DNA of 64,000 bases. Source: Aquabacter cavernae. Lineage in GTDB: Bacteria; Pseudomonadota; Alphaproteobacteria; Rhizobiales; Xanthobacteraceae. A model generated the notes under the pieces. It was not told the DNA's origin. It did not search any database and saw nothing but the letters and a program-made list of their open reading frames with translations. The position numbers and the translations under genes were made by a program. Of the stretch, positions 17,561 through 28,488 are shown piece after piece. Numbering within the stretch: position 1 is the stretch's first letter; each line of letters starts with the position of its first letter. The DNA is taken from positions 1 to 64,000 of the forward strand of contig NZ_RWKV01000009.1 in assembly GCF_003993795.1 (NCBI RefSeq). Direction: 5' to 3'.

Positions 17561-18832
17561 GTGATCGAGCAGATCATGTTCTTCGTCCTCGGCGTCCTGG
17601 TGGCGACGCTGGTGGCCCTGACGGTGCTTCCGGCTGTGTGGAACCGCGCCGTGCGCCTCACCACCCGCCGCATCGAGGCCGCCGTCCCGGTCTCCCTGTT
17701 CGAGATCCAGGCGGCGAAGGACCAGCAGCGGGCACAGCTCGCCCTCGCCCAGCGGCGCGTCGAAATTCACCGCGACAGGCTGGTGGAGCAGGTGGCGGGC
17801 AATGCGGGCGAACTGGAGACACGGCGCCTGCGCATCGTGGAGCTGGAGCGCAGCCTCGCCGACCTCCAGGCGGCGCACGACACGCTCGCCGAACGCCTCG
17901 CCATCGAGGAAGCCGCCCACCGGGAGCGCACCGAGGAGCGGGACATCACCCGCACCAATCTGGCCGCCCGCGAGGCGGAGCTGGCGGCACGCACCGGCGA
18001 GTTGCAGGACACCCGCGCCGCCCTGGAGCGGACCCGCGGCGACCTCGCCACCCAGACCGCACGCGGCGACACGCTCGACACCGTCCTCGCCGCGCGGGAT
18101 GCCACCATCGCCGAGCAGGTGGCCGCCATCGCCCATCTGCGCAGCGAAGAGGCCCGCCTCTCCACGGAGCTGGCCGAGGCACTCTCCCGTGGTGCGCAAC
18201 TGTCCGAGGACCTCGCCACCGAGCGCAAGATGCATGCGGACCTGCGCGCCGCCACGGACGCCGAGCGCACCCACCTGGAAGCCGAGCTTGCCAGGCTTCG
18301 CCACGCCCTGGATGCCGCCCGCTCCATGGCGGACCAGCGCGGCGGGCGCATCACCGTTCTGGAGCAGGACCTGACGGAGACGTCGGCGCGCCTTGCCGCC
18401 GCCAAGGCCGATCTGCTGGCCACCCAGTCCGTGTCCCGCGCCGCCGAAGCCAAGCGCGCGGAGGAGTTCGCCGCGGCCGAAGCCGATGCGCGGCGGCTGA
18501 CGGAAGAATTGACCATGGTGCGGGCCGACCATTCCATGATGGAGGGCGCCCTCGCCAAGGCCCGCGCCGAGCGCGATGCGCTGGCCGCGCGGGACAGCGA
18601 CCTTGCCGTGCTGCGCGAGCGGCTGAGCGACGTGGCCGCCCGCATCCTGGCGCAGGCGGTGCCGAGCGAGCCCGGTTTGCCCGATACCTCGGCTGCGGTG
18701 AGCGATCCGCCCTCCCTCGCGGACCGCATCCGTGCCGTGCGGCAGGAGAATGCGGCCACCGAGGCCGCGCTTCCGGCGGCTGAGGCGGTGCCGGCCAAGC
18801 TTCCCGCCGGCCGGCGCACCGCCAAGCGCTGA
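17561..18832 (+). CDS. Membrane-anchored coiled-coil protein of unknown function
   Basis: The protein has 423 residues and starts at GTG (17561). Residues 5-25 (IMFFVLGVLVATLVALTVLP) form one transmembrane helix. From about residue 45 to 330 the sequence is a long heptad-like run rich in Ala, Arg, Glu and Leu, with repeated short units such as REAELAAR and TERTRGDLA-type segments; the C-terminal 60 residues are Pro/Ala-rich. This looks like a rod anchored in the inner membrane. I do not recognise a named family. It stands alone between eipA and a minus-strand oxidoreductase. Confidence 0.8.
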   Translation: MIEQIMFFVLGVLVATLVALTVLPAVWNRAVRLTTRRIEAAVPVSLFEIQAAKDQQRAQLALAQRRVEIHRDRLVEQVAGNAGELETRRLRIVELERSLADLQAAHDTLAERLAIEEAAHRERTEERDITRTNLAAREAELAARTGELQDTRAALERTRGDLATQTARGDTLDTVLAARDATIAEQVAAIAHLRSEEARLSTELAEALSRGAQLSEDLATERKMHADLRAATDAERTHLEAELARLRHALDAARSMADQRGGRITVLEQDLTETSARLAAAKADLLATQSVSRAAEAKRAEEFAAAEADARRLTEELTMVRADHSMMEGALAKARAERDALAARDSDLAVLRERLSDVAARILAQAVPSEPGLPDTSAAVSDPPSLADRIRAVRQENAATEAALPAAEAVPAKLPAGRRTAKR

Positions 18833-18838
18833 ACGCGC

Positions 18839-19852
18839 CTACCAGCCTTCCAGAACCGCCTTGCCGATGCTGGTGCCGCTTTCCAGCAGCGCATGGGCGC
18901 GCTTCAGATTGTCCACGCTGATGATGCCGAGATTGGTGCCGAGCGTGGTCCGCAGCAGCCCCTCGTCCACCATTCCCGCCACATCGGTCAGCAGGCGGTG
19001 CTGGGCCGCCATGTCCGGCGTGCCGAACAGCGAGCGGGTGAACATGGATTCCCACACGAAGCTCGCCGCCTTCGGCTTCAGAAGCGTGATGTCCAGCGCG
19101 GCGGGATCATCGATCACGCACACCGCGCCCTGAGGCTTCAGCGCCGTGGCGATCTGCGCCCAGTGCACATCGGTCTTGGTGAGGGAGAACACCGCCTCGA
19201 CACCATCGATGCCGATCGCCTTCAGTTCCTCGGACAGCGGCTTGGAATGGTCGATGACGTGATGGGCGCCCAGTTCCTTCACCCATTGGGCGCTTTCCGG
19301 ACGCGACGCGGTGGCGACCACGGTCCAGGAGGTAAGGCGCCGGGCAAGCTGCACCGCCATGGAGCCCACGCCGCCCGCCGCGCCGATGATGAGCAGCGTG
19401 CCGCCGTCCCCGCCCTTGCCCACCGGCAGGCGCAGGCGGTCGAACAGCCCTTCCCACGCCGTGATGGAGGTGAGCGGCATGGCCGCCGCCTGGGCGAAGT
19501 CCAGGGTCCGGGGCTTCGGGCCGACGATGCGCTCGTCCACCGCATGCAGTTCCGCATTGGTGCCCGCGCGCACCACGCTGCCCGCATAGAAGACCGCGTC
19601 GCCCGGCTTGAAGAAGGAGGCGTCCGAACCCACCGCCTCGACGATGCCAGCGGCATCCCAGCCCAGGATGACCGGCGCCGCGTCCGTGCCCTGGCGGCGC
19701 ATGCGCACCTTGGTGTCCACGGGATTGACGGAAATGGCCTTCACGCGGACCAGCAGGTCGCGCGGGGCGGGCTTGGGCTCGGGCGCCTCGAAGGCGAACA
19801 GGGACCTCTCGTCCCCGATGGGGAGGGAGGCGGCGTAACCGATGGCTTTCAT
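18839..19852 (-). CDS. Zinc-type alcohol dehydrogenase-like / quinone oxidoreductase family protein
   Basis: The protein has 337 residues of the medium-chain dehydrogenase superfamily (ZADH, QorB-like). It has the GroES-like N-terminus (VRVKAISVNPVDTKVRMRRQG) and a Rossmann NADP-binding loop IIGAAGGVGSMAVQLAR. The structural zinc cysteines of classical alcohol dehydrogenases are absent, as in quinone reductases. It likely reduces enones or quinones. An extended frame upstream is possible, but MKAIGYAASL at 19852 is the normal start. It is 7 nt from the convergent coiled-coil gene. Confidence 0.88.
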   Translation of the reverse strand: MKAIGYAASLPIGDERSLFAFEAPEPKPAPRDLLVRVKAISVNPVDTKVRMRRQGTDAAPVILGWDAAGIVEAVGSDASFFKPGDAVFYAGSVVRAGTNAELHAVDERIVGPKPRTLDFAQAAAMPLTSITAWEGLFDRLRLPVGKGGDGGTLLIIGAAGGVGSMAVQLARRLTSWTVVATASRPESAQWVKELGAHHVIDHSKPLSEELKAIGIDGVEAVFSLTKTDVHWAQIATALKPQGAVCVIDDPAALDITLLKPKAASFVWESMFTRSLFGTPDMAAQHRLLTDVAGMVDEGLLRTTLGTNLGIISVDNLKRAHALLESGTSIGKAVLEGW

Positions 19853-19937
19853 GACGGGTCTCCGACACGCAGACGATGTCCCTGCATGTCGGATGTAGCC
19901 GCCCTCGCGCAAGACGGCACGTTTTGGTCAGGTGGTA

Positions 19938-20663
19938 TCAGGATTGATACGCCTCGACCCGGCCGGGGTTGCGCGCGACATCCTCCAGGAAGAACCCCAC
20001 CGAGAGCGCCGCGATGGGCGGCTGCCACGCATGGGGGCCGTTATATTCCATATAGGTGAGGTCGTAGCCCGCCTGCTTCAGCAGGTTGGAATGGGCGCGC
20101 CCGCTGCGCTCGATGGGGATCTGGGTGTCCTGGACGCCGTGGGACATGAAGACACGCGGCGCGCCTTCCTGGTGGTGCACGGACATGAAGCCCGCCGAGG
20201 ACACGATGATGTGCGTGACGAAATGCCCGTTGGTGAGGCCCAGCGAGAGGGCATAGGAGCCGCCGTCCGAATGGCCCGCGAAGCAGATATGGCCGGGATC
20301 GAGCCGGTAGCGGGCATTCACCTCCGCCAGCGCCAGGTCCAGCCGCTCCCGGTCCGGCCCGTTCCCGGCGATCACGATGTCCCAGGTGGGATGGCGCGAT
20401 TGGGGCACCAGAAGCAGGAAGCCCTGGGACAAAGCATGCTGCTCCATCATGGGCAGGATTTTCTCCGCATGGCCGCCCCCACCATGGAACAGCACCATGA
20501 GGGGCGTCGGGCGCGCGGGGTCTATTCCCTCCGGCACCACCAGCAGCGCGTCGCGCGGCTCGAACAGGCCCAGCGCCGAGCGGCCGGGCGCCAGAGGCGC
20601 CTTGGACAGCGGCGCCACATTGGGCACGAAGGTCAGGATTCCCGCCAGGAACGGATCAAGCAT
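19938..20663 (-). CDS. Phospholipase/carboxylesterase-like alpha/beta hydrolase
   Basis: The protein has 241 residues. Ser is placed in the elbow GHSDGGSYAL, Asp in the GVQDTQIP region and His in YNGPHAWQPP. LMVLFHGGGGHAEKILP provides the oxyanion-hole strand of the dienelactone hydrolase/carboxylesterase group. No signal peptide is visible. It is divergent from an HxlR regulator, which may control it. Confidence 0.83.
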   Translation of the reverse strand: MLDPFLAGILTFVPNVAPLSKAPLAPGRSALGLFEPRDALLVVPEGIDPARPTPLMVLFHGGGGHAEKILPMMEQHALSQGFLLLVPQSRHPTWDIVIAGNGPDRERLDLALAEVNARYRLDPGHICFAGHSDGGSYALSLGLTNGHFVTHIIVSSAGFMSVHHQEGAPRVFMSHGVQDTQIPIERSGRAHSNLLKQAGYDLTYMEYNGPHAWQPPIAALSVGFFLEDVARNPGRVEAYQS

Positions 20664-20686
20664 CTCTCTCCCCCACGTCTTTTTGG

Positions 20687-20699
20687 CATACGGTATATG
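20687..20699. promoter_or_regulatory. Imperfect palindrome in the esterase/HxlR divergent region
   Basis: CATA (20687-20690) and TATG (20696-20699) flank CGGTA in the only AT-rich patch between these divergent genes. HxlR proteins bind short inverted repeats near their own promoters, so this is a candidate operator with weak support. Confidence 0.25.
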
Positions 20700-20815
20700 T
20701 CGTTGTGTGTCCGGGGAAGCGGGGGAGTGGCGGGAAAGCGCGCGACTGCGTATGTCTTGTGAAGAGTTTTGAAGCGCAGCGTGCCTCCCCGCATGCGCGC
20801 GGCGCGGGAGCGGCC

Positions 20816-21199
20816 ATGGCCAGACGGCATGTCACCTACGAATGCTCCGGCTGCCCGGTGGAGGCGGCCATGGAGATCATCGGCGCCAAATGGAAGGGCG
20901 GCACGCTCTTCCATCTGCTGGGCGGGGAACGGCGCTTCTCGGAACTGCGCCGCCTGATGCCCAACGTCACCCAGCGCATCCTCTCCAAGGCGCTGCGCGA
21001 ACTGGAGGCGGACGGCCTCGTGGACCGCACCGTCTATCCCACGGTGCCCCCGCAGGTGGGCTATCGCCTCACCGCCAAGGGCGAGGCGCTGCGCAGCGCG
21101 GTCCTGGCCCTGCGCGCCTGGGGCACGGAACATCTGCGCCACCGCGAGGCCGCCACGGGCCTGCGGGACACCGCCGCCCTCCCCCTCGCCGCAGAATGA
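20816..21199 (+). CDS. HxlR-family winged-helix transcriptional regulator
   Basis: The protein has 127 residues. The HxlR core is clear: CPVEAAMEIIGAKWKGGTLFHLLGGERRFSELRRLMPNVTQRILSKALRELEADGLVDRTVYP. A Cys (ECSGCPVE) at the N-terminus, close to the first helix, is common in redox-sensing HxlR members such as HypR and YodB. The ATG at 20816 is chosen because the residues just before it are unrelated to the family. It is divergent from the esterase and lies just upstream of the NadE-like gene. Confidence 0.9.
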   Translation: MARRHVTYECSGCPVEAAMEIIGAKWKGGTLFHLLGGERRFSELRRLMPNVTQRILSKALRELEADGLVDRTVYPTVPPQVGYRLTAKGEALRSAVLALRAWGTEHLRHREAATGLRDTAALPLAAE

Positions 21200-21218
21200 C
21201 AACGGATCCATCGGCACC

Positions 21219-22796
21219 ATGAGCGACCCGGATACGCTGCGCATCGCCGTCGCGCAGATCAATGCGGTCATGGGCGACATTTCCGGCAATGCCGCCCGCA
21301 TCCGCGACATCCTCACCGAGGCCGCCCGCCAGGAGACAGACCTCGTGGTGCTGCCGGAACTCGCCCTGTGCGGCGCCCCGCCCGGCGCGCTGGCGGCGAA
21401 CGGCGCCTTCCTCGCCGCCTGCCGTGCGGCGCTGGAGGATCTGGCTGGCGCCACCACGGACGGTCCCGCCTGCCTTCTCGGCGCGCCCTGGGCGGATGAA
21501 GGCGGCATCGCCAATGCCGCCATCCTGCTTGCGGACGGGGCCATATCGGCGGTGCGCCGCAAGGCTGTCCTGGCGCCGGAGGAGGCCGGCGTGTTCACCG
21601 CCGGCCCCATGCCCGGGCCGATTCCGTTCCGCGACACGCGCCTGGGCATCGCCATCGGCACGGACCTGACCACGGGCGATGTCTGCGAATGCCTCGCTGA
21701 GACCGGCGCCGACCTGCTGATCGCGCTGGATTGCGCCGCCTATGGGCGCGGGCGGGCGGATGAACGCCTCTCCACGGCGGTAGCGCGCGTGGTGGAGACC
21801 GGCCTGCCGCTGCTTTATGTGAATGCCGTGGGCGGCCAGGATGAAGCGGTGTTCGACGGCGCCTCGTTCGCGCTCAATGCCGACCATCGCCTCGCCATGC
21901 AGTTTCCCGCCTTCCTGCCACGGGTGCGCATGTCCCTCTGGCGCCGCTTCGAGACCGGCTGGCAATGCGCCGACGCGCCCGCCGCCGAACTCCCCTCGCC
22001 CGCCCAGGCGGACTATGCGGCGCTCATGCTGGGCCTGCGCGACTTCGCGGAGAAGAACCGCTTCACCGGCGTGGTGCTGGAATTGACCGACGATGCGCCC
22101 ACCGCCCTGCTTGCCCTGCTTGCGGTTGACGCGCTGGGCGCCGACCGTGTGCAGGGCCTGAGCTTTCCCGTGGAAGGCGGCGCGCAGGCCTGCGGGGCGG
22201 CCGCCGGGTTCGCGGCGGCCCTCGGCATGCGGCACGACGTGCTGCCCCTGGCCGGCGCCGTGGACGCGCTGGAGCGCACCCTCGGCCCGCTGTTCGAGAC
22301 CACCGTGCCCGACACCACCGAGGACCAGTTGCGCGCCCGGATGCGCGGCGCCTTCGTGGTGGCGGCGGCGGAGAAATTCGGCGCGCTCGCCCTCACCTCC
22401 ATGACGCGCACCGACCTTCTGGCGGGCACGCCCCATTGCAACGCGGACCTGCGCGCCGGCTTCGCGCCCCTGAAGGACCTGCTGGCGAGCGAGGCGCCCG
22501 CCCTCGCCGGGCTGCGCAATGGCTGGAAGCCCGCCGACGCGAAAGGCCCCGGCGGGGAGATCATCCCGGCCCATCTCACCCGCGCACGCGACGACCTCAC
22601 CGACACCGACGCCCGCCTCGCCCGCTTCGAGGATGCAGGTCCGGGGGACAAAGACGGCGCGCCGCTGGACTGGCTCGCCCGCCGCATCATGATGGCCGAG
22701 GGCATGCGCCGCCGCGCGGCCCCCGGCATTCGCCTGACATGGGCACCGAAAGCCCGCCGCTATCCCATAACGAACCGCTTCCCGGAGGAAGGCTGA
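21219..22796 (+). CDS. NAD+ synthetase (NadE)-like protein with both active sites altered
   Basis: The protein has 525 residues and aligns end to end with glutamine-dependent NAD+ synthetases: an N-terminal nitrilase domain ([40 protein letters not shown]) and a C-terminal synthetase domain ([61 protein letters not shown]). The catalytic parts are changed. The nitrilase Cys (normally PICEDIW) is Gly147 in AIGTDL, although Glu47 and Lys115 can still be placed. The PPi-loop SGGIDS is replaced by LTDDAPT (289-295). The TTGNKSE motif reads TSMTRTD. The segment before the C-terminus is shortened. The frame is intact with no stop or shift, so it appears to be a maintained pseudoenzyme. It is 4 nt from fhs. 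Confidence 0.85.
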   Translation: MSDPDTLRIAVAQINAVMGDISGNAARIRDILTEAARQETDLVVLPELALCGAPPGALAANGAFLAACRAALEDLAGATTDGPACLLGAPWADEGGIANAAILLADGAISAVRRKAVLAPEEAGVFTAGPMPGPIPFRDTRLGIAIGTDLTTGDVCECLAETGADLLIALDCAAYGRGRADERLSTAVARVVETGLPLLYVNAVGGQDEAVFDGASFALNADHRLAMQFPAFLPRVRMSLWRRFETGWQCADAPAAELPSPAQADYAALMLGLRDFAEKNRFTGVVLELTDDAPTALLALLAVDALGADRVQGLSFPVEGGAQACGAAAGFAAALGMRHDVLPLAGAVDALERTLGPLFETTVPDTTEDQLRARMRGAFVVAAAEKFGALALTSMTRTDLLAGTPHCNADLRAGFAPLKDLLASEAPALAGLRNGWKPADAKGPGGEIIPAHLTRARDDLTDTDARLARFEDAGPGDKDGAPLDWLARRIMMAEGMRRRAAPGIRLTWAPKARRYPITNRFPEEG

Positions 22797-22800
22797 GGCC

Positions 22801-24510
22801 ATGCACATGACATCCGCGCTTCCCCCCGCGCGCCATCTGGACCCCTCCAGCGACGCCGCCATCGCGGGCAGCGTCACGCCCCTGCCCATCGAGGACGTGG
22901 CGGCGCGCCTCGGCATTCCCGCGGACGGCCTCTATCGCTACGGCCCCTATAAGGGGAAGCTCGCCCACGATTACATCCGCACCCTGGAGCCGCGCGCCAA
23001 CGGCAAGCTGATCCTGGTGACGGCCATCAGCCCCACGCCCGCGGGCGAGGGCAAGACCACCACCACCATCGGCCTCGGCGATGCGCTGGCGCGGCTGGGC
23101 GAAAAGACCGCCATCTGCCTGCGCGAGCCGTCCCTCGGCCCGGTCTTCGGCGCCAAGGGCGGCGCCACCGGCGGCGGGCGGGCGCAGATCATCCCCATGC
23201 AGGACATCAACCTGCATTTCACGGGCGACCTGCACGCCATCTCGGCCGCCCACAATCTGCTGGCCGCCCTCATCGACAACCACATCTATTGGGGCAATGC
23301 GCTGGACCTCGACGCCCGCCGCATCTCCTGGCGGCGCGTGGTGGACCTCAATGACCGGGCGCTCCGGCAGGTGATCGTGGGCCTGGGCGGCCCCGCCAAC
23401 GGCTTCCCACGCGAGGACGGGTTCGACATCACGGTGGCCAGCGAGGTCATGGCCATCTTCTGCCTCGCCCGCACCCTGGAAGAGCTGGAGGCCCGGCTCT
23501 CGCGCATGGTGGTGGGGCAGGCGCGGGACCGGCGCATGGTGGCGGCGGGGGAGCTTAAGGGCATCGGCGCCATGCTGGCGCTGCTGCGCGACGCCTTCCA
23601 GCCCAACCTCGTCCAGACCATGGAGCACACGCCCGCCTTCGTGCATGGCGGGCCGTTCGCCAACATCGCCCATGGCTGCAATTCGGTGATCGCCACCCGC
23701 GCCGCCCTCAAGCTGGCGGACTACGTGGTGACGGAAGCCGGGTTCGGGGCGGATCTGGGCGCGGAGAAGTTCCTGGACATCAAGTGCCGCCAGGCGGGCC
23801 TCGCGCCCGACGCCGCCGTGGTGGTGGCCACCGTGCGCGCGCTGAAGATGCATGGCGGCGTGCCGGTGAAGCAACTGGGGGGCGAGAACCTGGAGGCCGT
23901 GCGCCTCGGCACCGCCAATCTCCTGCGCCATGTGGAGAATATGCGCAAGTTCGGCCTGCCGGTGGTGGTGGCGCTGAACCGCTTCCTCACCGACACCCCC
24001 GCCGAGATCGACGCCGTGACGGCGGCGCTCAGCCAGATGGGCGTGCGGGTCCATGTCTGCGCCCATTGGGCCGAAGGCGGGGCCGGCGCGCTGGCGCTGG
24101 CGGAGGATGTGCGGGCCATGTGCGCCAAGCCCTCCTCCTTCCACACCCTCTATCCCGACGCCATGCCGCTGAAGGAGAAGATCGAGACCATCGCCCGCGA
24201 GATCTACCGCGCAGGCGAGGTGACCTTCACCGGCGCGGCGACGGCGCGGCTGAAAGAGCTGGAGGCGGCGGGCTTCGGCCATCTGCCGGTCTGCATGGCC
24301 AAGACCCAATACAGCTTCTCCGCCGACCCCACCCTGCGCGGCGCGCCGGAAGGCCATGTGCTGCCCGTGCGCGAGGTGCGGCTCTCCGCGGGCGCCGGCT
24401 TCGTGGTGGCGCTCACGGGCGATGTCATGACCATGCCCGGCCTTCCCTCCGTCCCGGCGGCGGAAGGCATGTTCGTGGACCCGGAGGGGGTCATCGGCGG
24501 CCTGTCGTGA
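22801..24510 (+). CDS. fhs: Formate-tetrahydrofolate ligase
   Basis: The protein has 569 residues, the usual length for FTHFS. The ATP-binding P-loop TPAGEGKT is at residues 79-86, and [19 protein letters not shown] and [19 protein letters not shown] are family signatures. It makes 10-formyl-THF from formate, THF and ATP, feeding one-carbon metabolism. The ATG at 22801 follows GAGGAAGG within the end of the NadE-like gene; a second ATG is at 22807. The 4-nt gap suggests cotranscription with the NadE-like gene. Confidence 0.95.
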   Translation: MHMTSALPPARHLDPSSDAAIAGSVTPLPIEDVAARLGIPADGLYRYGPYKGKLAHDYIRTLEPRANGKLILVTAISPTPAGEGKTTTTIGLGDALARLGEKTAICLREPSLGPVFGAKGGATGGGRAQIIPMQDINLHFTGDLHAISAAHNLLAALIDNHIYWGNALDLDARRISWRRVVDLNDRALRQVIVGLGGPANGFPREDGFDITVASEVMAIFCLARTLEELEARLSRMVVGQARDRRMVAAGELKGIGAMLALLRDAFQPNLVQTMEHTPAFVHGGPFANIAHGCNSVIATRAALKLADYVVTEAGFGADLGAEKFLDIKCRQAGLAPDAAVVVATVRALKMHGGVPVKQLGGENLEAVRLGTANLLRHVENMRKFGLPVVVALNRFLTDTPAEIDAVTAALSQMGVRVHVCAHWAEGGAGALALAEDVRAMCAKPSSFHTLYPDAMPLKEKIETIAREIYRAGEVTFTGAATARLKELEAAGFGHLPVCMAKTQYSFSADPTLRGAPEGHVLPVREVRLSAGAGFVVALTGDVMTMPGLPSVPAAEGMFVDPEGVIGGLS

Positions 24511-24630
24511 AAGCGGAGCTGGCGTTGCCGCAATGCGTCAAACGCAATTGACGCAGCGCCCACGCCGCGCTTCGCTGCGCCCTCGGCTCGATATTGAAAA
24601 TGGCGCGAGGGCCGCGCAGTGGAGGAGCAT

Positions 24631-25800
24631 ATGTCGCAAGCTGCCATCGTGGGCTGGTCCCACTCCCCGTTCGGAAAGCTGGAGGATGCGGACACCGAGG
24701 CCCTGATGGCCCGTGTGGCGGGCTCCGCGCTGGAGCATGCCGGCATCGAGGCCGGCGATGTGGACGGGGTGTTCGTGGGCGTGTTCAACGCGGGCTTCCA
24801 GAAGCAGGACTTCCAGGGCGCCCTGCCCGCTCTGTCGGTTCCGGGCCTTGCCTATACCCCCGCCGTGCGCGTGGAGAATGCCTGCGCCACCGGCTCGGCC
24901 GCCATCCATACGGCGATCAACTTCATCGAGAGCGGCCAGGGCAAGATCGCCCTCGTGGTGGGCGCCGAGAAGATGACCGCAAAGCCCACCGCCGAGGTGG
25001 GCGACATCCTGCTGAACGCCTCCTACCGCAAGGAAGAGGCCGACATCGAGGGCGGCTTCGCGGGCGTGTTCGGCCGCCTCGCCCAGACCTATTTCCAGCG
25101 CTATGGCGATCGTTCCGAGGAACTGGCCCATATCGCCGCCAAGAACCACAAGAACGGCGTGTCGAACCCTTATGCGCAGATGCGCAAGGATTTCGGCTTC
25201 GACTTCTGCAACACCATCTCCGAGAAGAACCCCTATGTGGCCGGGCCGCTGCGGCGCACCGACTGCTCGCTGGTCTCGGACGGAGCCGCCGCTTTGGTGA
25301 TCGCCGCCCCGGACGTGGCCGAGACCCTGGCCCGTGCTATCGCCTTCCGCGCGCGCGCGCAGGCCAACGACATCCTGCCGCTGTCGCGCCGCGACCCCAT
25401 CGCCTTCGAGGGCGCGCGCCGCGCCTGGGCCAAGGCCCTGGAGCTGGGTGGCCTCACCATCGACGACCTCAGCCTCGTGGAAACCCACGACTGCTTCACC
25501 ATCGCCGAGCTGATCGAATATGAGGCCATGGGCCTCGCCAAGCCCGGCGAAGGCTACAAGGTGGTGCGCGAGGGCGTGACGCGGAAGGACGGGCGGCTGC
25601 CGGTCAATGCCTCCGGCGGCCTGAAGGCCAAGGGCCACCCCATCGGCGCCACGGGCGTTTCCATGCATGTGCTGTGCGCCATGCAGCTCATGGGCGAGGC
25701 CGGCGACATGCAGATCGACGGCGCGAAGCTGGCGGGCGTGTTCAACATGGGCGGCGCGGCGGTCGCCAATTATGTGAGCGTGCTCGAACGGGTGAAGTGA
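24631..25800 (+). CDS. Thiolase-superfamily acyltransferase (acetyl-CoA acetyltransferase-like)
   Basis: The protein has 389 residues. The acyl-binding Cys85 is in [13 protein letters not shown], and the second pair of catalytic motifs is [10 protein letters not shown] and [15 protein letters not shown]. The wide spacing and motif forms match the SCP-x-like thiolases and not PhaA. It may act in fatty acid or branched acyl-CoA degradation. The ATG at 24631 has GGAGG directly upstream. It is 120 nt downstream of fhs and ends at a clear terminator. Confidence 0.87.
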   Translation: MSQAAIVGWSHSPFGKLEDADTEALMARVAGSALEHAGIEAGDVDGVFVGVFNAGFQKQDFQGALPALSVPGLAYTPAVRVENACATGSAAIHTAINFIESGQGKIALVVGAEKMTAKPTAEVGDILLNASYRKEEADIEGGFAGVFGRLAQTYFQRYGDRSEELAHIAAKNHKNGVSNPYAQMRKDFGFDFCNTISEKNPYVAGPLRRTDCSLVSDGAAALVIAAPDVAETLARAIAFRARAQANDILPLSRRDPIAFEGARRAWAKALELGGLTIDDLSLVETHDCFTIAELIEYEAMGLAKPGEGYKVVREGVTRKDGRLPVNASGGLKAKGHPIGATGVSMHVLCAMQLMGEAGDMQIDGAKLAGVFNMGGAAVANYVSVLERVK

Positions 25801-25820
25801 GCGTCACGCCCCAGAAACAG

Positions 25821-25848
25821 AAATGCCCGGGCAAAGCCCGGGCATTTT
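25821..25848. terminator. Bidirectional intrinsic terminator
   Basis: AAATGCCCGGGC (25821-25832) and GCCCGGGCATTT (25836-25847) pair perfectly around AAA and are flanked by A and T runs, so the hairpin works in both directions for the convergent thiolase and pyrophosphatase genes. Confidence 0.9.
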
Positions 25849-25876
25849 GCGTTTCGGCAGCCGAGACGGCCGGAAA

Positions 25877-26407
25877 TCAGCCCTTCGAGCCGCGCTCGAT
25901 GGCTTCGCTGACCAGCTTCAGCGCCTCGTTCACGTCGCCCCAGCGCAGGATCTTGACCCACTTATTGGGCTCCAGGTCCTTGTAGTGCGTGAAGAAGTGC
26001 TCGATCTGCTGGAGCGTGATGTCCGGCAGGTCGGTGTAGTTCTTCACATTGTCATAGCGCTTGGTGAGCTTCGGGCCGGGCACCGCGATGATCTTCTCGT
26101 CCTCGCCGCCCTCGTCCTCCATCACCAGCACGCCCACGGGGCGCACGCTGATGACCGCGCCGGGAATGATCGGGCGGGTATTGGCGATGAGCACGTCGCA
26201 GGGATCGCCGTCGCCGGACAGGGTGTGCGGGATGAAGCCGTAATTCCCCGGATAGCGCATGGGGGTATACAGGAAGCGGTCCACAAAAAGGGTACCGGAC
26301 TCCTTGTCGAGCTCATACTTGATCGGCTCCCCGCCGATCGGAACCTCGATCACCACATTCACTTCGTGGGGGGGATTTTTGCCGATCTTGATCGCGTCGA
26401 TGAGCAT
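25877..26407 (-). CDS. ppa: Inorganic pyrophosphatase (family I)
   Basis: The protein has 176 residues. The metal-binding acidic motif DGDPCDVLI and the conserved [34 protein letters not shown] are diagnostic. It hydrolyses pyrophosphate released by biosynthesis. The ATG at 26407 (MLIDAIKIG) is the common family start; a GTG at 26419 would add four residues. It is followed at its 3' end by a shared terminator. Confidence 0.95.
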   Translation of the reverse strand: MLIDAIKIGKNPPHEVNVVIEVPIGGEPIKYELDKESGTLFVDRFLYTPMRYPGNYGFIPHTLSGDGDPCDVLIANTRPIIPGAVISVRPVGVLVMEDEGGEDEKIIAVPGPKLTKRYDNVKNYTDLPDITLQQIEHFFTHYKDLEPNKWVKILRWGDVNEALKLVSEAIERGSKG

Positions 26408-26470
26408 GTCACCACTCACTTGAAACCTCGGAACGCGCCGCGCGACTTCCGTCGCTGCAACGCAGCGCGG

Positions 26471-26980
26471 CTACCGCTGCCAAGCGAAAGCGATCTTGTC
26501 CAGAGTTTTCGTGCCAAACCGCTCCGTGGAGGCTGCGACCCGTTGCCCGCCGAGCGCCTGATAGAAGCCCACGGCGCCCTCATTATCCTTGAGCGCCCAG
26601 ACCACGAGGCCGCTGAGCCGCGCCAAAGAGAGGTCGCGCCGGGCGGAGGCGAACAGGCGCTGGCCGAAGCCCAGCCCCTGATAGACGGGCTTCAGATAGA
26701 TCTCGTAAATCTCGCCGCCATACGGCAGGGCCTTGGCGCGGTTGCCGCCGTAATTGGCGTAGCCCACCACCTCGTCCCCGGCGATGAGCAGCGAGACGCG
26801 GCTGCCGCGCCGGATGGCCTGCTCCCACCATTGGGAGCCGCGTCGCTCCACCATGCGCTCCAGCTCCAACCCGGGAATCACCCCGCGATAAGCTGCGCGC
26901 CAGGCGGCGTCGTGCACGTCCGCCACCGCAAATGCATCCTGCGGTCTTGCGCGGCGGATCTCTATGAGTCCAGTGCCCAT
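26471..26980 (-). CDS. GNAT-family N-acetyltransferase
   Basis: The protein has 169 residues. The acetyl-CoA-binding motif A is seen in [17 protein letters not shown], preceded by motif D/C elements ([16 protein letters not shown]). The C-terminal [17 protein letters not shown] is motif B. The target is unknown. The ATG at 26980 is used; the frame upstream has no domain and runs through non-coding sequence. It is 63 nt upstream of ppa on the same strand. Confidence 0.85.
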   Translation of the reverse strand: MGTGLIEIRRARPQDAFAVADVHDAAWRAAYRGVIPGLELERMVERRGSQWWEQAIRRGSRVSLLIAGDEVVGYANYGGNRAKALPYGGEIYEIYLKPVYQGLGFGQRLFASARRDLSLARLSGLVVWALKDNEGAVGFYQALGGQRVAASTERFGTKTLDKIAFAWQR

Positions 26981-27119
26981 GGGCGAATGGAAGCAAACAT
27001 GCGGGCCGCCATCAAGCCTTTTGGTGCACTCACCCACCGGGTCGTGATGCCAAGCGGGCCTGCCCGCGCCAACCCCTTGAGGCGTCGTGCAATCGGCGGT
27101 CTTTCCTGGCGGGCGCGCC

Positions 27120-27485
27120 ATGCTAAAAGAAGCCTCCCGCCTCCCGCGGCGCACCATGGCTCGCGAAAAGATGATCCGCTTCCTGTTCCGCTTCCTGGGC
27201 TTCTGGATTCTCGCCGGCGGCTTCATTGCCCTGGTGGTGGACGGCACGCGCTCCATCGCCGCCTCGGAACTGGTGGTGACCCCCGCCCGCACCGCCTGGA
27301 CCTCGCTGTCGCCGTCCAGCCTGGAGGCCACGCGCGCGGCGATCTCCAACATGGCGCCCTGGGCCTGGGCGGATCTGGTGGGGCCGCTCCTCGACCTGCC
27401 GCTGTTCGTCCTGCTGGCCGCCCTGGGGCTCGTCCTGATGGCCATCGGCAATGTGCGGCGCCGCTCGCGCTACCAGGTGAGCTGA
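27120..27485 (+). CDS. Small membrane protein, two predicted helices, unknown function
   Basis: The protein has 121 residues from the ATG at 27120; an ATG at 27156 ([11 protein letters not shown]) gives 109 residues and may be real. Two hydrophobic segments are seen near [18 protein letters not shown] and [21 protein letters not shown], followed by a basic tail. Proteins of this shape in Rhizobiales are often left unnamed. I do not assign a function. It is divergent from the GNAT gene. Confidence 0.7.
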   Translation: MLKEASRLPRRTMAREKMIRFLFRFLGFWILAGGFIALVVDGTRSIAASELVVTPARTAWTSLSPSSLEATRAAISNMAPWAWADLVGPLLDLPLFVLLAALGLVLMAIGNVRRRSRYQVS

Positions 27486-27640
27486 CCCCCTCTCGCATCC
27501 GCGCCCCTTCATCCCCATATTGGGGCGGAGCCGAGCGAGCCGGCTCGGGAGCGCAGCGCTCCCGCAAGTGCTTTCCACGCGATGATGCGCCGACGACCCG
27601 GGGTTCCGGCCCCCGGCAGGCGCGCGAGGAGTGCGACGCC

Positions 27641-28300
<660 letters not shown>

Positions 28301-28327
28301 GCCGGACTTTCCTCGCGGGAAGCAGGG

Positions 28328-28355
28328 ACGGCGGGCGGAAGCGCCCGCCGTTTTT
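28328..28355 (+). terminator. Intrinsic terminator after msrA
   Basis: ACGGCGGGCG (28328-28337) and CGCCCGCCGT (28342-28351) pair perfectly around GAAG and are followed by TTTTT at 28351-28355. Confidence 0.9.
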
Positions 28356-28488
28356 CTTTGGCGGCGCATTGATCCCGGCACGGAAAGGGACGCATAGAGG
28401 GAACCGCCTGGGGCCGATCCAGCGGGCCGGTTGCTTCACCCTGCCCGGAACAGGCCCCATGCGCCGCGAACGCCTCATGAGGACCGCC

